Shown here in pieces: positions 35,586 through 45,137 of a stretch of DNA of 64,000 nt (the stretch's first letter is position 1; each line of letters begins with the position of its first letter). The stretch lies in assembly GCA_964466115.1 (NCBI GenBank), contig CAYXMH010000002.1:124001-188000 (forward strand), given 5' to 3'. Below the pieces are notes generated by a model, which saw nothing but the letters and a program-made list of their open reading frames with translations, was not told the origin of the DNA and made no database searches. Source of the stretch: Pseudolysobacter sp964466115 (GTDB taxonomy: Bacteria; Pseudomonadota; Gammaproteobacteria; Xanthomonadales; Rhodanobacteraceae). Made by a program: the position numbers and the translations under genes.

Positions 35586-36035
35586 CTATGAATTGATGCT
35601 AATGCGCCGCGGCGTACTTTCGGGTTTTTTCGGAATCGTAATTTCCAGCACCCCGTGTTTTCCGGTAGCGTGGATACCCTCGGCATCGGCGCTATCGGGT
35701 AATGCAAAACGGCGATAAAAAACACCATGGGAACGCTCTACACGAGTGTATTTGTCCGTGGTCTCGGTCGATTCGGTTTTGCGTTCACCCTTAATCGACA
35801 AAATACCTTTGTCCATGGCAATTTCTATGTCTTTCGGGTCTACACCCGGAATATCGGCCTGGATCACAAAGCGTTTGCCCTCTTCCTTAATATCAACCCG
35901 GGGCACCCATTGGCTGGTTACCACATTGGATTGGTCGGTATCCTCCGCATTGAAAAAGCGATCGAAAACTTGTTTCATTTCGCTCTGGAACGGTGCGGAC
36001 AATGCCCACGGTTGTTGGTAACGGGTAAGGTTCAT
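35586..36035 (-). CDS. Small heat-shock protein, Hsp20 family
   Basis: A 149-residue alpha-crystallin-type chaperone: WVPRVDIKEEGKRFVIQADI begins the crystallin domain, with GILSIKGERK, FYRRFALPDSADAE and GVLEITIPKK strands and a C-terminal RRISIN that carries an I-x-I/V-like tail. It binds unfolding proteins without ATP. A sigma-32-like promoter lies 55-84 bases upstream. Confidence 0.94.
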   Translation of the reverse strand: MNLTRYQQPWALSAPFQSEMKQVFDRFFNAEDTDQSNVVTSQWVPRVDIKEEGKRFVIQADIPGVDPKDIEIAMDKGILSIKGERKTESTETTDKYTRVERSHGVFYRRFALPDSADAEGIHATGKHGVLEITIPKKPESTPRRISINS

Positions 36036-36089
36036 TATTAGCCTCCATCATTTCCAATTTGCGGCACGGACATCGCACCGCGGTAGCCT

Positions 36090-36119
36090 AAATGTAGGGA
36101 CCTCAATCTCAGTTTCAAG
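36090..36119 (-). promoter_or_regulatory. Heat-shock (sigma-32-like) promoter of hsp20
   Basis: On the minus strand, CTTGAAA (36113-36119) matches the sigma-32 -35 element exactly; after 13 bases CCCTACATTT (36090-36099) resembles the -10 CCCCATnT. The spacing is within the sigma-32 range, and the downstream genes are heat-shock genes. Confidence 0.75.
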
Positions 36120-36219
36120 GGGTAAAATACTGAGCGTATTTTGCTCCAAAGCCGTATTATGCCGGCTCTGCTGCGAACGATCGCGCACATTACCCTCCCT
36201 CAACCTTAAGGATTATCCA

Positions 36220-36699
36220 ATGACCATAAAAGTCGGCGATTCCATTCCCACTGCCACGCTCAACTATCTCAAAGACGGCATTCAAGCGATTACCACAGAC
36301 GAGATTTTCAAAGGGAAAAATGTGCTGCTGTTCTCCGTGCCCGGCGCATTCACGCCAACATGCTCGGCCAAGCATTTACCGGGTTATATACAAAACTTAC
36401 CGGAATTTAAAAAGAAAAATACACAAGTCGCCTGCATCGCCGTTAACGACGCGTTTGTGATGAACGCGTGGGCGAAGGATCAGAAGGTACCGGACGATTT
36501 AATGATGCTGGCCGATGGCAATGCCGCCTTCGCGAAACAAATGGGTTTGGAATTGGATGCCAGCGCATTCGGCATGGGTTTGCGCTCCAAACGGTTTGCG
36601 CTTTATGCGGAAAATGGCGTTGTGAAGCAATTGCAGATTGAAGCGCCGGGGGAATTCAAAGTGTCCAGCGCCGAGGCAATGTTGGCAAGCCTTAGCTAA
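36220..36699 (+). CDS. Prx5-type peroxiredoxin
   Basis: A 159-residue thiol peroxidase of the Prx5 group: peroxidatic Cys48 in SVPGAFTPTCSAKHLPGY, a second Cys near residue 73 (VACIAVNDAFVMNAW), and the Prx5 text ADGNAAFAKQMGLELD with the catalytic Arg in GLRSKRFALY. It reduces H2O2 and organic peroxides with thioredoxin or glutaredoxin/GSH. No glutaredoxin domain is fused. A palindromic terminator-like repeat separates it from convergent gyrA. Confidence 0.93.
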   Translation: MTIKVGDSIPTATLNYLKDGIQAITTDEIFKGKNVLLFSVPGAFTPTCSAKHLPGYIQNLPEFKKKNTQVACIAVNDAFVMNAWAKDQKVPDDLMMLADGNAAFAKQMGLELDASAFGMGLRSKRFALYAENGVVKQLQIEAPGEFKVSSAEAMLASLS

Positions 36700-36711
36700 C
36701 GCTACGCTTCC

Positions 36712-36737
36712 GTCATTCCCGCGCCTGCGGGAATGAC
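36712..36737. terminator. REP-like palindrome, likely bidirectional terminator
   Basis: Perfect 11-base arms GTCATTCCCGC and GCGGGAATGAC with a 4-base loop, between the convergent Prx and gyrA genes. Related sequences lie near 63602-63676 and a degenerate one near 13553-13591, so this is a dispersed REP-type repeat acting as a hairpin between gene ends. Confidence 0.75.
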
Positions 36738-36746
36738 CTCCACAGA

Positions 36747-39332
36747 CTAGGCACCCACCACTGCGGACTCATCCAGCAAGAGCGCTCCTGCCTCATCATT
36801 ATCTTCGCCGTTGAAAGCCTCAAGCCGCACCAAACCCACCAAACTTTCCTCCTGCGGCAGGCGGATTAGAGTAACCCCCTGGGTATTGCGGCCAACCTTA
36901 GCCACCTCCGATGCGCGAGTGCGCACCAAGGTGCCTTGATTGGAAATCAGCATTAATTCATGTCCATCGTCAAGCTGCACGGCACCTACCAATGTACCGT
37001 TACGCTCTGAACATTGAATTGCAATCACACCACGCGTACCGCGGCCCTTGCGCGGGTATTCATCCAACGGTGTGCGTTTACCATAGCCGCGTTGAGTTGC
37101 GGTCAGCACATCGCCTTGTTCCGCAACAATCATCGACACCACGCGCTCGTTTTCCGATAGGCGAATACCGCGCACTCCGCGAGCAACGCGACCCATGGGG
37201 CGCACTTCGGACTCATCAAAACGCACCGCTTTGCCATTGCTGGCAAACAACATCACATTGCGGTTGCCATCGGTCAAGGTTGCATCAACCAAACCATCAC
37301 CTTCGTCCAACGCGATCGCCCGAATGCCGCTGACGCGCGGACGCGAATAATCGGACAACGGCGTCTTCTTAACCGTGCCATTACGGGTGGCAAAAAACAC
37401 ATAACGGTCTTCCGGATAATCGCGCGTGGGCAGCACTGCCTGCACTTTCTCACCCGGCTCCAATGGCAATAAATTCACAATTGGACGACCACGCGCGCCG
37501 GGGCTCGCGTCGGGGATTTGGTACACCTTAAGCCACAGCACGCGCCCGCTGCTGGTGAAAGCAAGCAGCGTGTCGTGCGTATTGGCGATCCAAAGCCGCT
37601 CGATAAAGTCCTCTTCCTTCATCGCCGTTGCCGAACGGCCCTTACCGCCGCGGCGTTGCGCGCGATAGATGGTAACCGGCTGGCGTTTGACGTAACCCGC
37701 GTGCGACATGGTGACCACCACGTCTTCCGGCGCAATCAAATCAAGAACGTTGAGATCTTCCTGGCTTGCCTGAATCTCGGTGCGGCGCTCATCACCATAC
37801 TCTTCGCGCACGGCGACCAATTCGTCGCGGATTACCGCCAGCAACCGGGCCGGATCGGACAGAATTTCGATCAACGCCACGATCGCGGTCAATATCTCGC
37901 GATATTCATCCGACAGCTTTTCCTGCTCCAACCCGGTAAGGCGATGCAGACGCATTTCGAGGATTTCTTTCGCCTGCAGCTCCGACAACTGATAGCCGTC
38001 ATCGCCAATGCCAATTTCCGGGGATAAATCTTCAGGCCGTGAAATTCCCGCACCGGCCGCACTCAGTAATGCGCGAACCGAACCCGGATTCCAGAGTTTG
38101 GCCAACATGCGCTCTTTTGCAATTTGTGGGCTTTGCGATCCCTTGATCAGCGCAATCATCTCATCGATGTTGGCTAAAGCAACGGTCAAACCTTCAAGAA
38201 TATGGGCACGCGCGCGTGCTTTCTTCAGATCAAAAATAGTACGCCGCGTGACCACCTCGCGACGGTGGCGAATGAAATTTTCGAGGATGTCCTTAAGGCT
38301 AAGGGTTTTCGGCTGGCCATCCACCAACGCGACCATATTGATGCCGAACGTCACCTGCATCTGCGTTTGCTGATACAGATTGTTCAACAGCACGTCGCCC
38401 ATCGTATCGCGGCGCACTTCGATCACGATGCGCATGCCGTCTTTGTCGGACTCATCACGCAGCTCGCTGATGCCCTCGATGCGTTTTTCCTTAACGAGCT
38501 CGGCGATGTTTTGGATCAACCGCGCCTTATTGACCTGATAAGGCAACTCATGAACGATAATAACCTCGCGGCCATTGTCTTCGGTCTCAATCTCGGCCCG
38601 CGCCCGCACCAAAATGCGACCACGCCCCGTTTTATACGCTTCCACAATGCCAGCGGCACCGTTGATGATGCCGGCCGTGGGGAAATCCGGGCCGGGCACC
38701 AGCTGCATCAAGACATCAAACCCAAGATTCGGGTCATCGATCAATGCCACCGTGGCATTGATGATTTCGCGCAAATTGTGCGGCGGGATATTGGTGGCCA
38801 TACCGACCGCAATACCGGCCGAGCCGTTGATCAGCAGGTTCGGGATGCGCGCCGGGAAAACCGCCGGTTCAAGTTCCTTCTCGTCGTAATTGGGGTTGAA
38901 ATCGACGGTGTCTTTGTCGATGTCGGCCAGAAGCTCGGACGAGAGGCGTTGCAGACGGCACTCGGTGTAGCGCATGGCCGCAGCGGCGTCGCCATCGATC
39001 GAACCGAAGTTGCCTTGCCCATCGATCAGCGGATAGCGCAATGAAAAACTTTGCGCCATGCGCACCAAGGTATCGTAAATAGCCGAATCGCCATGGGGAT
39101 GGTATTTACCCATCACCTCACCGACCACGCGTGCGCATTTCACATAGGAGCGATTCCAAAGGTTATTGGCTTCGTACATCCCGAACAGCACGCGCCGGTG
39201 CACCGGCTTTAAGCCGTCGCGCACATCCGGCAGCGCGCGGCCTACGATCACGCTCATCGCGTAATCGAGATAGCTTTGTTTTACTTCGTCTTCGATGTTG
39301 ACGCGAATGACTTCTTTGGCAAGTTCCGCCAT
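36747..39332 (-). CDS. gyrA: DNA gyrase subunit A
   Basis: An 861-residue type II topoisomerase subunit that introduces negative supercoils with GyrB. Catalytic Tyr122 in MRYTECRL; the GyrA box QRRGGKG is present, separating gyrase from topoisomerase IV. Numbering of the N terminus is the same as in E. coli: the quinolone-region residues are Ser83 and Asp87, i.e. the susceptible type. The six C-terminal pinwheel blades are complete and the acidic tail is short. mtnA and gtrA lie upstream on the same strand. Confidence 0.97.
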   Translation of the reverse strand: MAELAKEVIRVNIEDEVKQSYLDYAMSVIVGRALPDVRDGLKPVHRRVLFGMYEANNLWNRSYVKCARVVGEVMGKYHPHGDSAIYDTLVRMAQSFSLRYPLIDGQGNFGSIDGDAAAAMRYTECRLQRLSSELLADIDKDTVDFNPNYDEKELEPAVFPARIPNLLINGSAGIAVGMATNIPPHNLREIINATVALIDDPNLGFDVLMQLVPGPDFPTAGIINGAAGIVEAYKTGRGRILVRARAEIETEDNGREVIIVHELPYQVNKARLIQNIAELVKEKRIEGISELRDESDKDGMRIVIEVRRDTMGDVLLNNLYQQTQMQVTFGINMVALVDGQPKTLSLKDILENFIRHRREVVTRRTIFDLKKARARAHILEGLTVALANIDEMIALIKGSQSPQIAKERMLAKLWNPGSVRALLSAAGAGISRPEDLSPEIGIGDDGYQLSELQAKEILEMRLHRLTGLEQEKLSDEYREILTAIVALIEILSDPARLLAVIRDELVAVREEYGDERRTEIQASQEDLNVLDLIAPEDVVVTMSHAGYVKRQPVTIYRAQRRGGKGRSATAMKEEDFIERLWIANTHDTLLAFTSSGRVLWLKVYQIPDASPGARGRPIVNLLPLEPGEKVQAVLPTRDYPEDRYVFFATRNGTVKKTPLSDYSRPRVSGIRAIALDEGDGLVDATLTDGNRNVMLFASNGKAVRFDESEVRPMGRVARGVRGIRLSENERVVSMIVAEQGDVLTATQRGYGKRTPLDEYPRKGRGTRGVIAIQCSERNGTLVGAVQLDDGHELMLISNQGTLVRTRASEVAKVGRNTQGVTLIRLPQEESLVGLVRLEAFNGEDNDEAGALLLDESAVVGA

Positions 39333-39484
39333 TAGAAATGGTTCCGTTTATTCAGTGACTAAAGCGGGATTCCGAGGCAGGCTCGGCCGCACGAATATCA
39401 GTGCGAAATCATACCACAATGGGCTTAAAAATGATGCTTTTATTGGACGTTAAAACGCCACTTTCAAGGGTCTTATTTTAGGAC

Positions 39485-39895
39485 TTATTTGGCGCTTTCC
39501 AATGCAGCGTTATCGGGTCGGAAAACCCAATAACGGGCCCCGCTGTAGTTCACCAAAAGCCCCGCAAACGATCCGGCAACAATGGCCAAGACCGGCCAAC
39601 GCTGGAAAAAGGGTTCGTAAAACCCAAGCGTGGCGTAGATGCCGTAATTGAGGCAAAACCCCGCCGTCATCGTCACAAAATAACGCCGTTTCTGGCCGTG
39701 GCGTTTACCGCTGATGCGGTCCGCAAACGTGTAACGCTGATTGAAGGCGTAGGTGGTGGCAACCGCGCATAAAAATGAGATCAGCCGCGCGAAATAAAAA
39801 TTCACCATCAATAATTTAATCAACGCCTCGGCTAAACCAGCATCCACAATAAAACCCAGTGTCCCGGCAACACCAAATAGTACAAATCGCCTCAT
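39485..39895 (-). CDS. GtrA-family membrane protein
   Basis: A 136-residue protein with four predicted membrane helices (FVLFGVAGTLGFIVDAGL, ARLISFLCAVATTYAF, YFVTMTAGFCLNYGIYATL, VLAIVAGSFAGLLVNY) and the family motif NQRYTF and YWVF. GtrA proteins are linked to transport of polyprenyl-linked sugars for O-antigen or cell-wall glycosylation. ATG 39895 is chosen because GAGG is seven bases before it and the family starts MRRFVLFG. Eight bases separate it from mtnA, so they are coupled. Confidence 0.88.
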   Translation of the reverse strand: MRRFVLFGVAGTLGFIVDAGLAEALIKLLMVNFYFARLISFLCAVATTYAFNQRYTFADRISGKRHGQKRRYFVTMTAGFCLNYGIYATLGFYEPFFQRWPVLAIVAGSFAGLLVNYSGARYWVFRPDNAALESAK

Positions 39896-39903
39896 TGTAT
39901 CCC

Positions 39904-40935
39904 TCAAACAAACAGTTTTGCGATGCCATCGCAATCCGGATTTAAAATCACCCCGCGCTCAGTCACTATGGCGTCAATCAATTGTGCGGGAGTCACGTCA
40001 AACACCGGATTCCACGCTTGCGCGCCTTCGACCACCGTGCGTTTGCCGTCCATTTTCAGAAGTTCGGCCGGATCGCGCAACTCAATTTCGATTTGACCGC
40101 CACCGGCGGTCGCCATATCCACGGTCGAGCTTGGCGCTACCACCATAAAACGCACGTTATGATAGCGCGCGGCAATCGCCAGCTGATACGTCCCGATTTT
40201 ATTCGCCGTATCGCCATTGGCGGCAATGCGGTCGGCGCCGACAATCACCCACGACAGCGCTCCCGATTTCATCAAATGCGCGGCGGCGGAATCGGCAATC
40301 AGCGTCGCCGGAATTTTGTCGCGCACGAGTTCCCACATGGTTAAGCGCGCCCCTTGCTGCCAAGGCCGAGTTTCACCGGCGTATACTTGCTTTATTTTTT
40401 TTTGGGCGTAACCGGCACGGATCACGCCCAAAGCCGTGCCATACCCAGCCGTCGCCAAGGAGCCGGTGTTGCAATGAGTTAGGACATTACTACCTGGGGC
40501 AATCAACGCAGCACCTAACGCACCCATCGTTTTATTCGCCGCCAAATCTTCCGTCTGGATTGCTTGCGCCTCGTTAATTAAAGCCGCCACGGTTGGAGTG
40601 TGGTCCAAAACGGTACGCATGCGCCTAAGGGCCCACGCAAGATTTACCGCTGTTGGTCTTGCCGCTTGCAGATCCGCAAAAACGGAGGCGAGCTTTAACA
40701 CATCGACAGATTTCTCACTTTCTGCAGACTGCAATGCTGCCAGCACAATCCCCCACCCAGCCGCAATCCCAATCGCCGGCGCGCCACGCACGACAAGATC
40801 GACAATGGCCTGCTTAACATCCGCAGCACTACGGCAATCGATATAGGTTTCCGCCAGCGGCAAACGGCGCTGATCAAGCAAGCGCAAGTGATCGTCGCAC
40901 CATTGCACGGCGCGGATGGAGTCGTGTTCAACCAT
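39904..40935 (-). CDS. mtnA: Methylthioribose-1-phosphate isomerase
   Basis: A 343-residue isomerase of the methionine salvage pathway, converting 5-methylthioribose-1-phosphate to the ribulose form. Family blocks: VRGAPAIGIAAGWG, LTHCNTGSLATAGYGTALG with the catalytic Cys, ETRPWQQGARLT, GADRIAANGDTANKIGTY with the catalytic Asp, and VVAPSSTVD. Distinguished from eIF2B-type proteins by these active-site residues. No other salvage genes are in the window. Confidence 0.94.
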   Translation of the reverse strand: MVEHDSIRAVQWCDDHLRLLDQRRLPLAETYIDCRSAADVKQAIVDLVVRGAPAIGIAAGWGIVLAALQSAESEKSVDVLKLASVFADLQAARPTAVNLAWALRRMRTVLDHTPTVAALINEAQAIQTEDLAANKTMGALGAALIAPGSNVLTHCNTGSLATAGYGTALGVIRAGYAQKKIKQVYAGETRPWQQGARLTMWELVRDKIPATLIADSAAAHLMKSGALSWVIVGADRIAANGDTANKIGTYQLAIAARYHNVRFMVVAPSSTVDMATAGGGQIEIELRDPAELLKMDGKRTVVEGAQAWNPVFDVTPAQLIDAIVTERGVILNPDCDGIAKLFV

Positions 40936-41073
40936 TGGTCAATTCCCTTCAAGCAAAGCGCGCGCGCATAGAAAAGCATTATCTCATTTTGGTGTTTTAA
41001 TTGGTCGCAATCATCGATAAATCATGCATTAGCGGCATGAAATCCATGTATAGATCAATCTGCTTTTTGTTTT

Positions 41074-42852
41074 TTAACCCTGACCAGTTTGCACATTCCA
41101 CAGTGCCGCATAAATTCCATTGCGTGCAATAAGGTCAGCATGCTTACCGCTCTCGACAATCACACCATGATCCAAAACCACGATCTGATCGGCGTGCACG
41201 ATCGTCGAGAGACGATGCGCGATGACGATCACGGTACGCTGATGAGCAATGCGGCGTAATGAGCGTTGGATGGCCGCTTCCGTCTCGTTATCGATGGCGG
41301 ATGTGGCTTCGTCCAATAATAAAATCGGTGGGTTCTTTAATAAAGCACGAGCGATCGATACGCGCTGGCGTTGCCCTCCGGAAAGCTTGATGCCTCGCTC
41401 ACCGACCAGCGTGTCATACCCCTGCGGTAAGGTTTCGATAAATCCATGCGCCTCGGCCGCCATCGCGCAAGCCGTGATTTCCTCGAAACTTGCACCGGGC
41501 CTGCCATAGGCGATGTTTTCACGGACGCTGCCTTCGAATAGAAACACATCCTGGCTCACCCAGCCGATCTGGCTGCGCAAAAAATTCAACGAATAATTCG
41601 ATAATGGTTTTCCATCCAGATAAATCGTGCCGGCGGTCGGTTCGTAAAAACGCATCAGTAGCTTGACCAGCGTGCTTTTGCCTCCGCCGGTGGCTCCGAC
41701 CAAGGCCACGGTCGTGCCGGCTTTGATCGATAAATCGATATCGCTTAGCACATCCGCGCGCCCGGCATAGGCGAAACTCACCCTGGACAAAGTCAGCGCT
41801 CCGCTCACCGTGCCGGAACTTAAATCCGCATCGGTATCGCGAATCGCAATCGGTGTTTCAATCAAGCCAAGAATGCGGCGCGTGGAAGCCATCGCGCGTT
41901 CATACAAATCCACCGTGTCGGCCAAACGCGTTAATGGCCACAGCAACCGCTGGGTAAGAAAAACCAAGACCGTATACGCCGCCGGCAACAGCGCGCCGGC
42001 AATTACCAGCTGCCCGCCGCGCACCAAGGTGCACAGAAAACCGAACAGAATCGCCATACGAATGACCGGCACGAAAGCCGAACTCAGCCGAATCGCAGCG
42101 CGATTCGCAACGACGTATTCAGCACTTTCTTCGGCCAAATGCGTCAACTCACGCGATTCAGCGGCAAAGCTGCGGATGGTGCTGATGCCGGAAAGGTTGT
42201 TGTTGAGCCTTGCCGAGAGCGCCGAGACCTTCGCACGAACACGGTCATAGCGCGGGGCGGCCTGGCGCTGGTAGAAAAACGCGCCCCATAAGATGACCGG
42301 AATCGGAGTGAAAACCAGCAAGGCAATTTGCGGAGAAATGACGAAAAACACACTTCCCACCGCCACCACCGTTACCAGCACTTGGATTAGATCATTCGCA
42401 CCCCCGTTGAGAAAGCGCTCCAATTGATTCACGTCGTCGTTTAAGATGGCGATCAAAGTACCGCTGGAGCTCTGCTCAAAATACGCCATATCCAAATGTT
42501 GCACATGATCGTAGGCCGTCAAGCGCAATTCATGTTGCAAGGTTTGCGCGAGATTGCGCCAGAGCAGTTGAAAAGCGTATTCAAACAGCGATTCAAATAC
42601 CCATATCGCGAATGTGAGCGCACCCAGCACATACACTTGCTGTAAGGGGTCAACGATGCCAAAGCCCGCAATAAACGATTCGCGCTGGCGCACAACGACG
42701 TCAATCGCGATGCCGATCAAAATTTCCGGTGCGATATCGAACAATTTATTCGCGATCGAGCAAAACGTGGCGAGAAGAATCGTCCTTCGGTGCGCCCGCC
42801 CGTAACCAAACAACCGTATCAGCGCGGAAAATGAGGAAGTATTTGCAGTCAT
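41074..42852 (-). CDS. ABC exporter, fused permease and ATPase (half-transporter)
   Basis: A 592-residue type IV ABC half-transporter that would dimerise. N-terminal six-helix transmembrane domain (residues ~20-320), then nucleotide-binding domain with Walker A GATGGGKST, signature LSGGQRQR, Walker B ILLLDEATS and the H-loop in IAHRLSTI. Substrate is not predictable; it resembles lipid/drug exporters such as MsbA or YheI/H. Divergent from the P4H gene, 125 bases apart. Confidence 0.9.
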   Translation of the reverse strand: MTANTSSFSALIRLFGYGRAHRRTILLATFCSIANKLFDIAPEILIGIAIDVVVRQRESFIAGFGIVDPLQQVYVLGALTFAIWVFESLFEYAFQLLWRNLAQTLQHELRLTAYDHVQHLDMAYFEQSSSGTLIAILNDDVNQLERFLNGGANDLIQVLVTVVAVGSVFFVISPQIALLVFTPIPVILWGAFFYQRQAAPRYDRVRAKVSALSARLNNNLSGISTIRSFAAESRELTHLAEESAEYVVANRAAIRLSSAFVPVIRMAILFGFLCTLVRGGQLVIAGALLPAAYTVLVFLTQRLLWPLTRLADTVDLYERAMASTRRILGLIETPIAIRDTDADLSSGTVSGALTLSRVSFAYAGRADVLSDIDLSIKAGTTVALVGATGGGKSTLVKLLMRFYEPTAGTIYLDGKPLSNYSLNFLRSQIGWVSQDVFLFEGSVRENIAYGRPGASFEEITACAMAAEAHGFIETLPQGYDTLVGERGIKLSGGQRQRVSIARALLKNPPILLLDEATSAIDNETEAAIQRSLRRIAHQRTVIVIAHRLSTIVHADQIVVLDHGVIVESGKHADLIARNGIYAALWNVQTGQG

Positions 42853-42977
42853 AATCGGAAGCGTAACATGTTGCCATTGCTCGTTGGATTTTGCCGACGC
42901 GGCAAATTGTGGGAATGGCGCAATAAAGCAGTTTGCAGTGGAAATGGAATAAAATATCCATCAACCAGAGCACGTCC

Positions 42978-44270
42978 ATGAATGCCACAGAGCCTTTTGA
43001 AAATTTAGTATTGCATGCAACGGACGGCAATGCCGACGCCCAGTTTCACCTGGGCCGCCATTACGCAAAGCAACAAGAGTTTACCCGCGCCCGGCGCTGG
43101 TTGGACCGCGCGGTGGCGCAAAACCACGCACTGGCGCAAACCGAGCTCGGTTTATTATTGCTGTATGGCATTGGCGTGCCGCACGACATCGCCAGCGCCA
43201 TTGCGCTGCTGAAACCTGCGGCCGTGAATGGCTCGGCTGAGGCCAATTATCAACTTGCGTTAATCAGCTTGGGTGATGCGGAACTTCGTTTCGATGCGCA
43301 GCAATGCCTGCACTGGCTTGAACAAGCAGCTCACGGTAATTTTGCACCGGCGTGGCGAACCCTAGGTTTGGCGTGGTCCAATCAAACCGATGATCCGCGA
43401 GCAGCCGCAATGGCTGAAGCCTGTTTTCAAAAAGCAATTCAACTCAACGATGCACTGAGTGCATTTCTGCTTGGATGGCAATGCTGCCAATCAACGCCCA
43501 ACGTCCCCCTTGGTCAACAACTGTTGATGCGTGCAGCCCATGGTGGAATCGAACGCGCGCGGGCTTTTCTCGTTAGCCAAACTGCATCGCCATTCGAGCC
43601 TAAAGCGGTTACTCAAGTACCGATCTCGCCCCCGCCAGATTCGCTAAACCGGTATTCGACCGGAGCGAAACAAGAGCGCTGCGCGTCTCCGTATTTAGCC
43701 ACCATCGAAAACGTGTTAAGCCCATTGGAATGCGAATACATCATCGCCTTGGGTACTCCGTTTTTGGAGCACTCCGATACCGTGCACCCGGAAACCGGTG
43801 AGCGCCTACGCAACGATTATCGCAACAGCTCTTCGATGAGTTTTTTCCAATTCCAAGAAGACGTTTGGTTGCGCGTGGTGCAACGGCGGTTGGCCGCATT
43901 GGCCGGATCGGCACCATTGGCCGATGCCGAATACTTAGCGTTATTGCGTTATCTTCCCGGCGAACAATACAAACCGCATCGCGACTATCTGCCGCTGTCA
44001 TTGGATGCACAGCAAGCACTCAATCACCCAGGGCAACGAACCAGCACCATTTTTTGCTACCTCAGCGATGTTGAATCCGGCGGTGCCACCGACTTCCCAA
44101 TTCTCAAGCAACGTATTGAACCGCGTCGTGGCCGATGTGTATTATTCCACAATGTTAAATCCAAGGGGGTGCCAGATCCAGACACCCTGCACGCCGGCCT
44201 AGCCGTTGAACGTGGTGAAAAATGGCTGGCTACACTGTGGATACGCGAACGTCGTTATCGCCTGTATTGA
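42978..44270 (+). CDS. Sel1/TPR repeats fused to a prolyl 4-hydroxylase-like 2OG-Fe(II) oxygenase
   Basis: A 430-residue protein. Residues ~5-200 carry Sel1-like repeats (ADAQFHLGRHYAKQQEFTRA, LAQTELGLLLLYGIGVPHD); residues ~235-430 form a P4Hc domain with iron ligands His334 and Asp336 (YKPHRDYLPL) and His405 (TLHAGL), and Lys415 in GEKW for 2-oxoglutarate. SAPLADAEYLALLRYLPGEQ is typical of this hydroxylase fold. It would hydroxylate prolines or other residues in a protein recruited by the repeats; the target is unknown. ATG 42978 begins the repeats. Confidence 0.85.
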   Translation: MNATEPFENLVLHATDGNADAQFHLGRHYAKQQEFTRARRWLDRAVAQNHALAQTELGLLLLYGIGVPHDIASAIALLKPAAVNGSAEANYQLALISLGDAELRFDAQQCLHWLEQAAHGNFAPAWRTLGLAWSNQTDDPRAAAMAEACFQKAIQLNDALSAFLLGWQCCQSTPNVPLGQQLLMRAAHGGIERARAFLVSQTASPFEPKAVTQVPISPPPDSLNRYSTGAKQERCASPYLATIENVLSPLECEYIIALGTPFLEHSDTVHPETGERLRNDYRNSSSMSFFQFQEDVWLRVVQRRLAALAGSAPLADAEYLALLRYLPGEQYKPHRDYLPLSLDAQQALNHPGQRTSTIFCYLSDVESGGATDFPILKQRIEPRRGRCVLFHNVKSKGVPDPDTLHAGLAVERGEKWLATLWIRERRYRLY

Positions 44271-44302
44271 AAATCCATGGCACTCACCAGCTACGAGGAC
44301 GG

Positions 44303-44383
44303 GTAGGCTGGCGCTGAACGAAGTGAAGCCCAGCAATAACCTACGCGATTTGCTGGGCTTCACTTCGTTCAGCGCCAGCCTAC
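44303..44383. repeat. Long perfect inverted repeat, 33-bp arms
   Basis: Arms 44303-44335 and 44351-44383 are exact reverse complements (left arm starts GTAGGCTGGCGCTGAACG, ends AAGCCCAGCA), loop 15 bases. It lies between the ends of two convergent genes (P4H stop 44270; methyltransferase stop 44397), so it should act as a bidirectional transcription stop. No terminal direct repeats or transposase. Confidence 0.9.
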
Positions 44384-44396
44384 AAGAGTTCGCACT

Positions 44397-45137
44397 TTAC
44401 TTGCGCAACACCACCATGCCACCACGCCAGTGTTTGGCCAGCAGCATCAGATAGCCCATGCCGCCCCAGCGAATGATATCTGACAGCCATGCAGGCCAAT
44501 TCGCAAGCTTCGGTATTTCATATTGCAACATCGCCAGCATTTTCGGGGTCGGATATACGCGCGCACCGCGAAAACCGATGGTCTTGGCCATTCGCAGGAT
44601 GGTACGTGGCGGCATATCGCGTTCGGTCACACCAAACTCGCGCATCGCCTGCAACGAGATTTCCGCGGCCGCATGGCCAGCACCGGGCTCAACCGTAATC
44701 AATACCCCATCCGGTTTAAGCGCACGATAAGCACTTTGCAATGCAGCGTTTGGGTCCTCGGCATGATGCAATGCGTCGTAAAAAACGGCGCAATCGAACT
44801 CATTTTGAAACGATAAATCTTCGTAATCGGCGACTCGAAAATCGAGATGCACGACACCGGCGCGCTGCTTGTTCTCTTGCGCCAACGCGATCATATCGGG
44901 AGCAATGTCTTGACCCACTACATCGTATCCGCGTTGCGCAAAGAACACGCTAGTCCAGCCGCTACCACAGCCAAGGTCCAACAACCGCGCCGGTGCGGGC
45001 GGCAATACCATTAACATTCCACCGATATCGGCCAGCATGCGGCCACACCCGGGATCGCTGAACGGCTTGCCTTGAGCGTGAACCGCACCGAGCGGCCCCA
45101 GTTTCTGCAAATAGGCTATTTCACCTTGCTTGGCCAT
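44397..45137 (-). CDS. Class I SAM-dependent methyltransferase
   Basis: A 246-residue Rossmann methyltransferase: motif I LLDLGCGSGWTSVFFAQRG, acidic VVGQDIAPDM, and post-motif FDCAVFYDALHHAEDP, RALKPDGVLITVEPG. Resembles UbiE/COQ5-type or Methyltransf_11 proteins acting on small molecules, perhaps in lipid or polysaccharide pathways; the substrate is not predictable. The start ATG 45137 overlaps the ispG stop (TGATG), so it is translated with ispG. Confidence 0.85.
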   Translation of the reverse strand: MAKQGEIAYLQKLGPLGAVHAQGKPFSDPGCGRMLADIGGMLMVLPPAPARLLDLGCGSGWTSVFFAQRGYDVVGQDIAPDMIALAQENKQRAGVVHLDFRVADYEDLSFQNEFDCAVFYDALHHAEDPNAALQSAYRALKPDGVLITVEPGAGHAAAEISLQAMREFGVTERDMPPRTILRMAKTIGFRGARVYPTPKMLAMLQYEIPKLANWPAWLSDIIRWGGMGYLMLLAKHWRGGMVVLRK

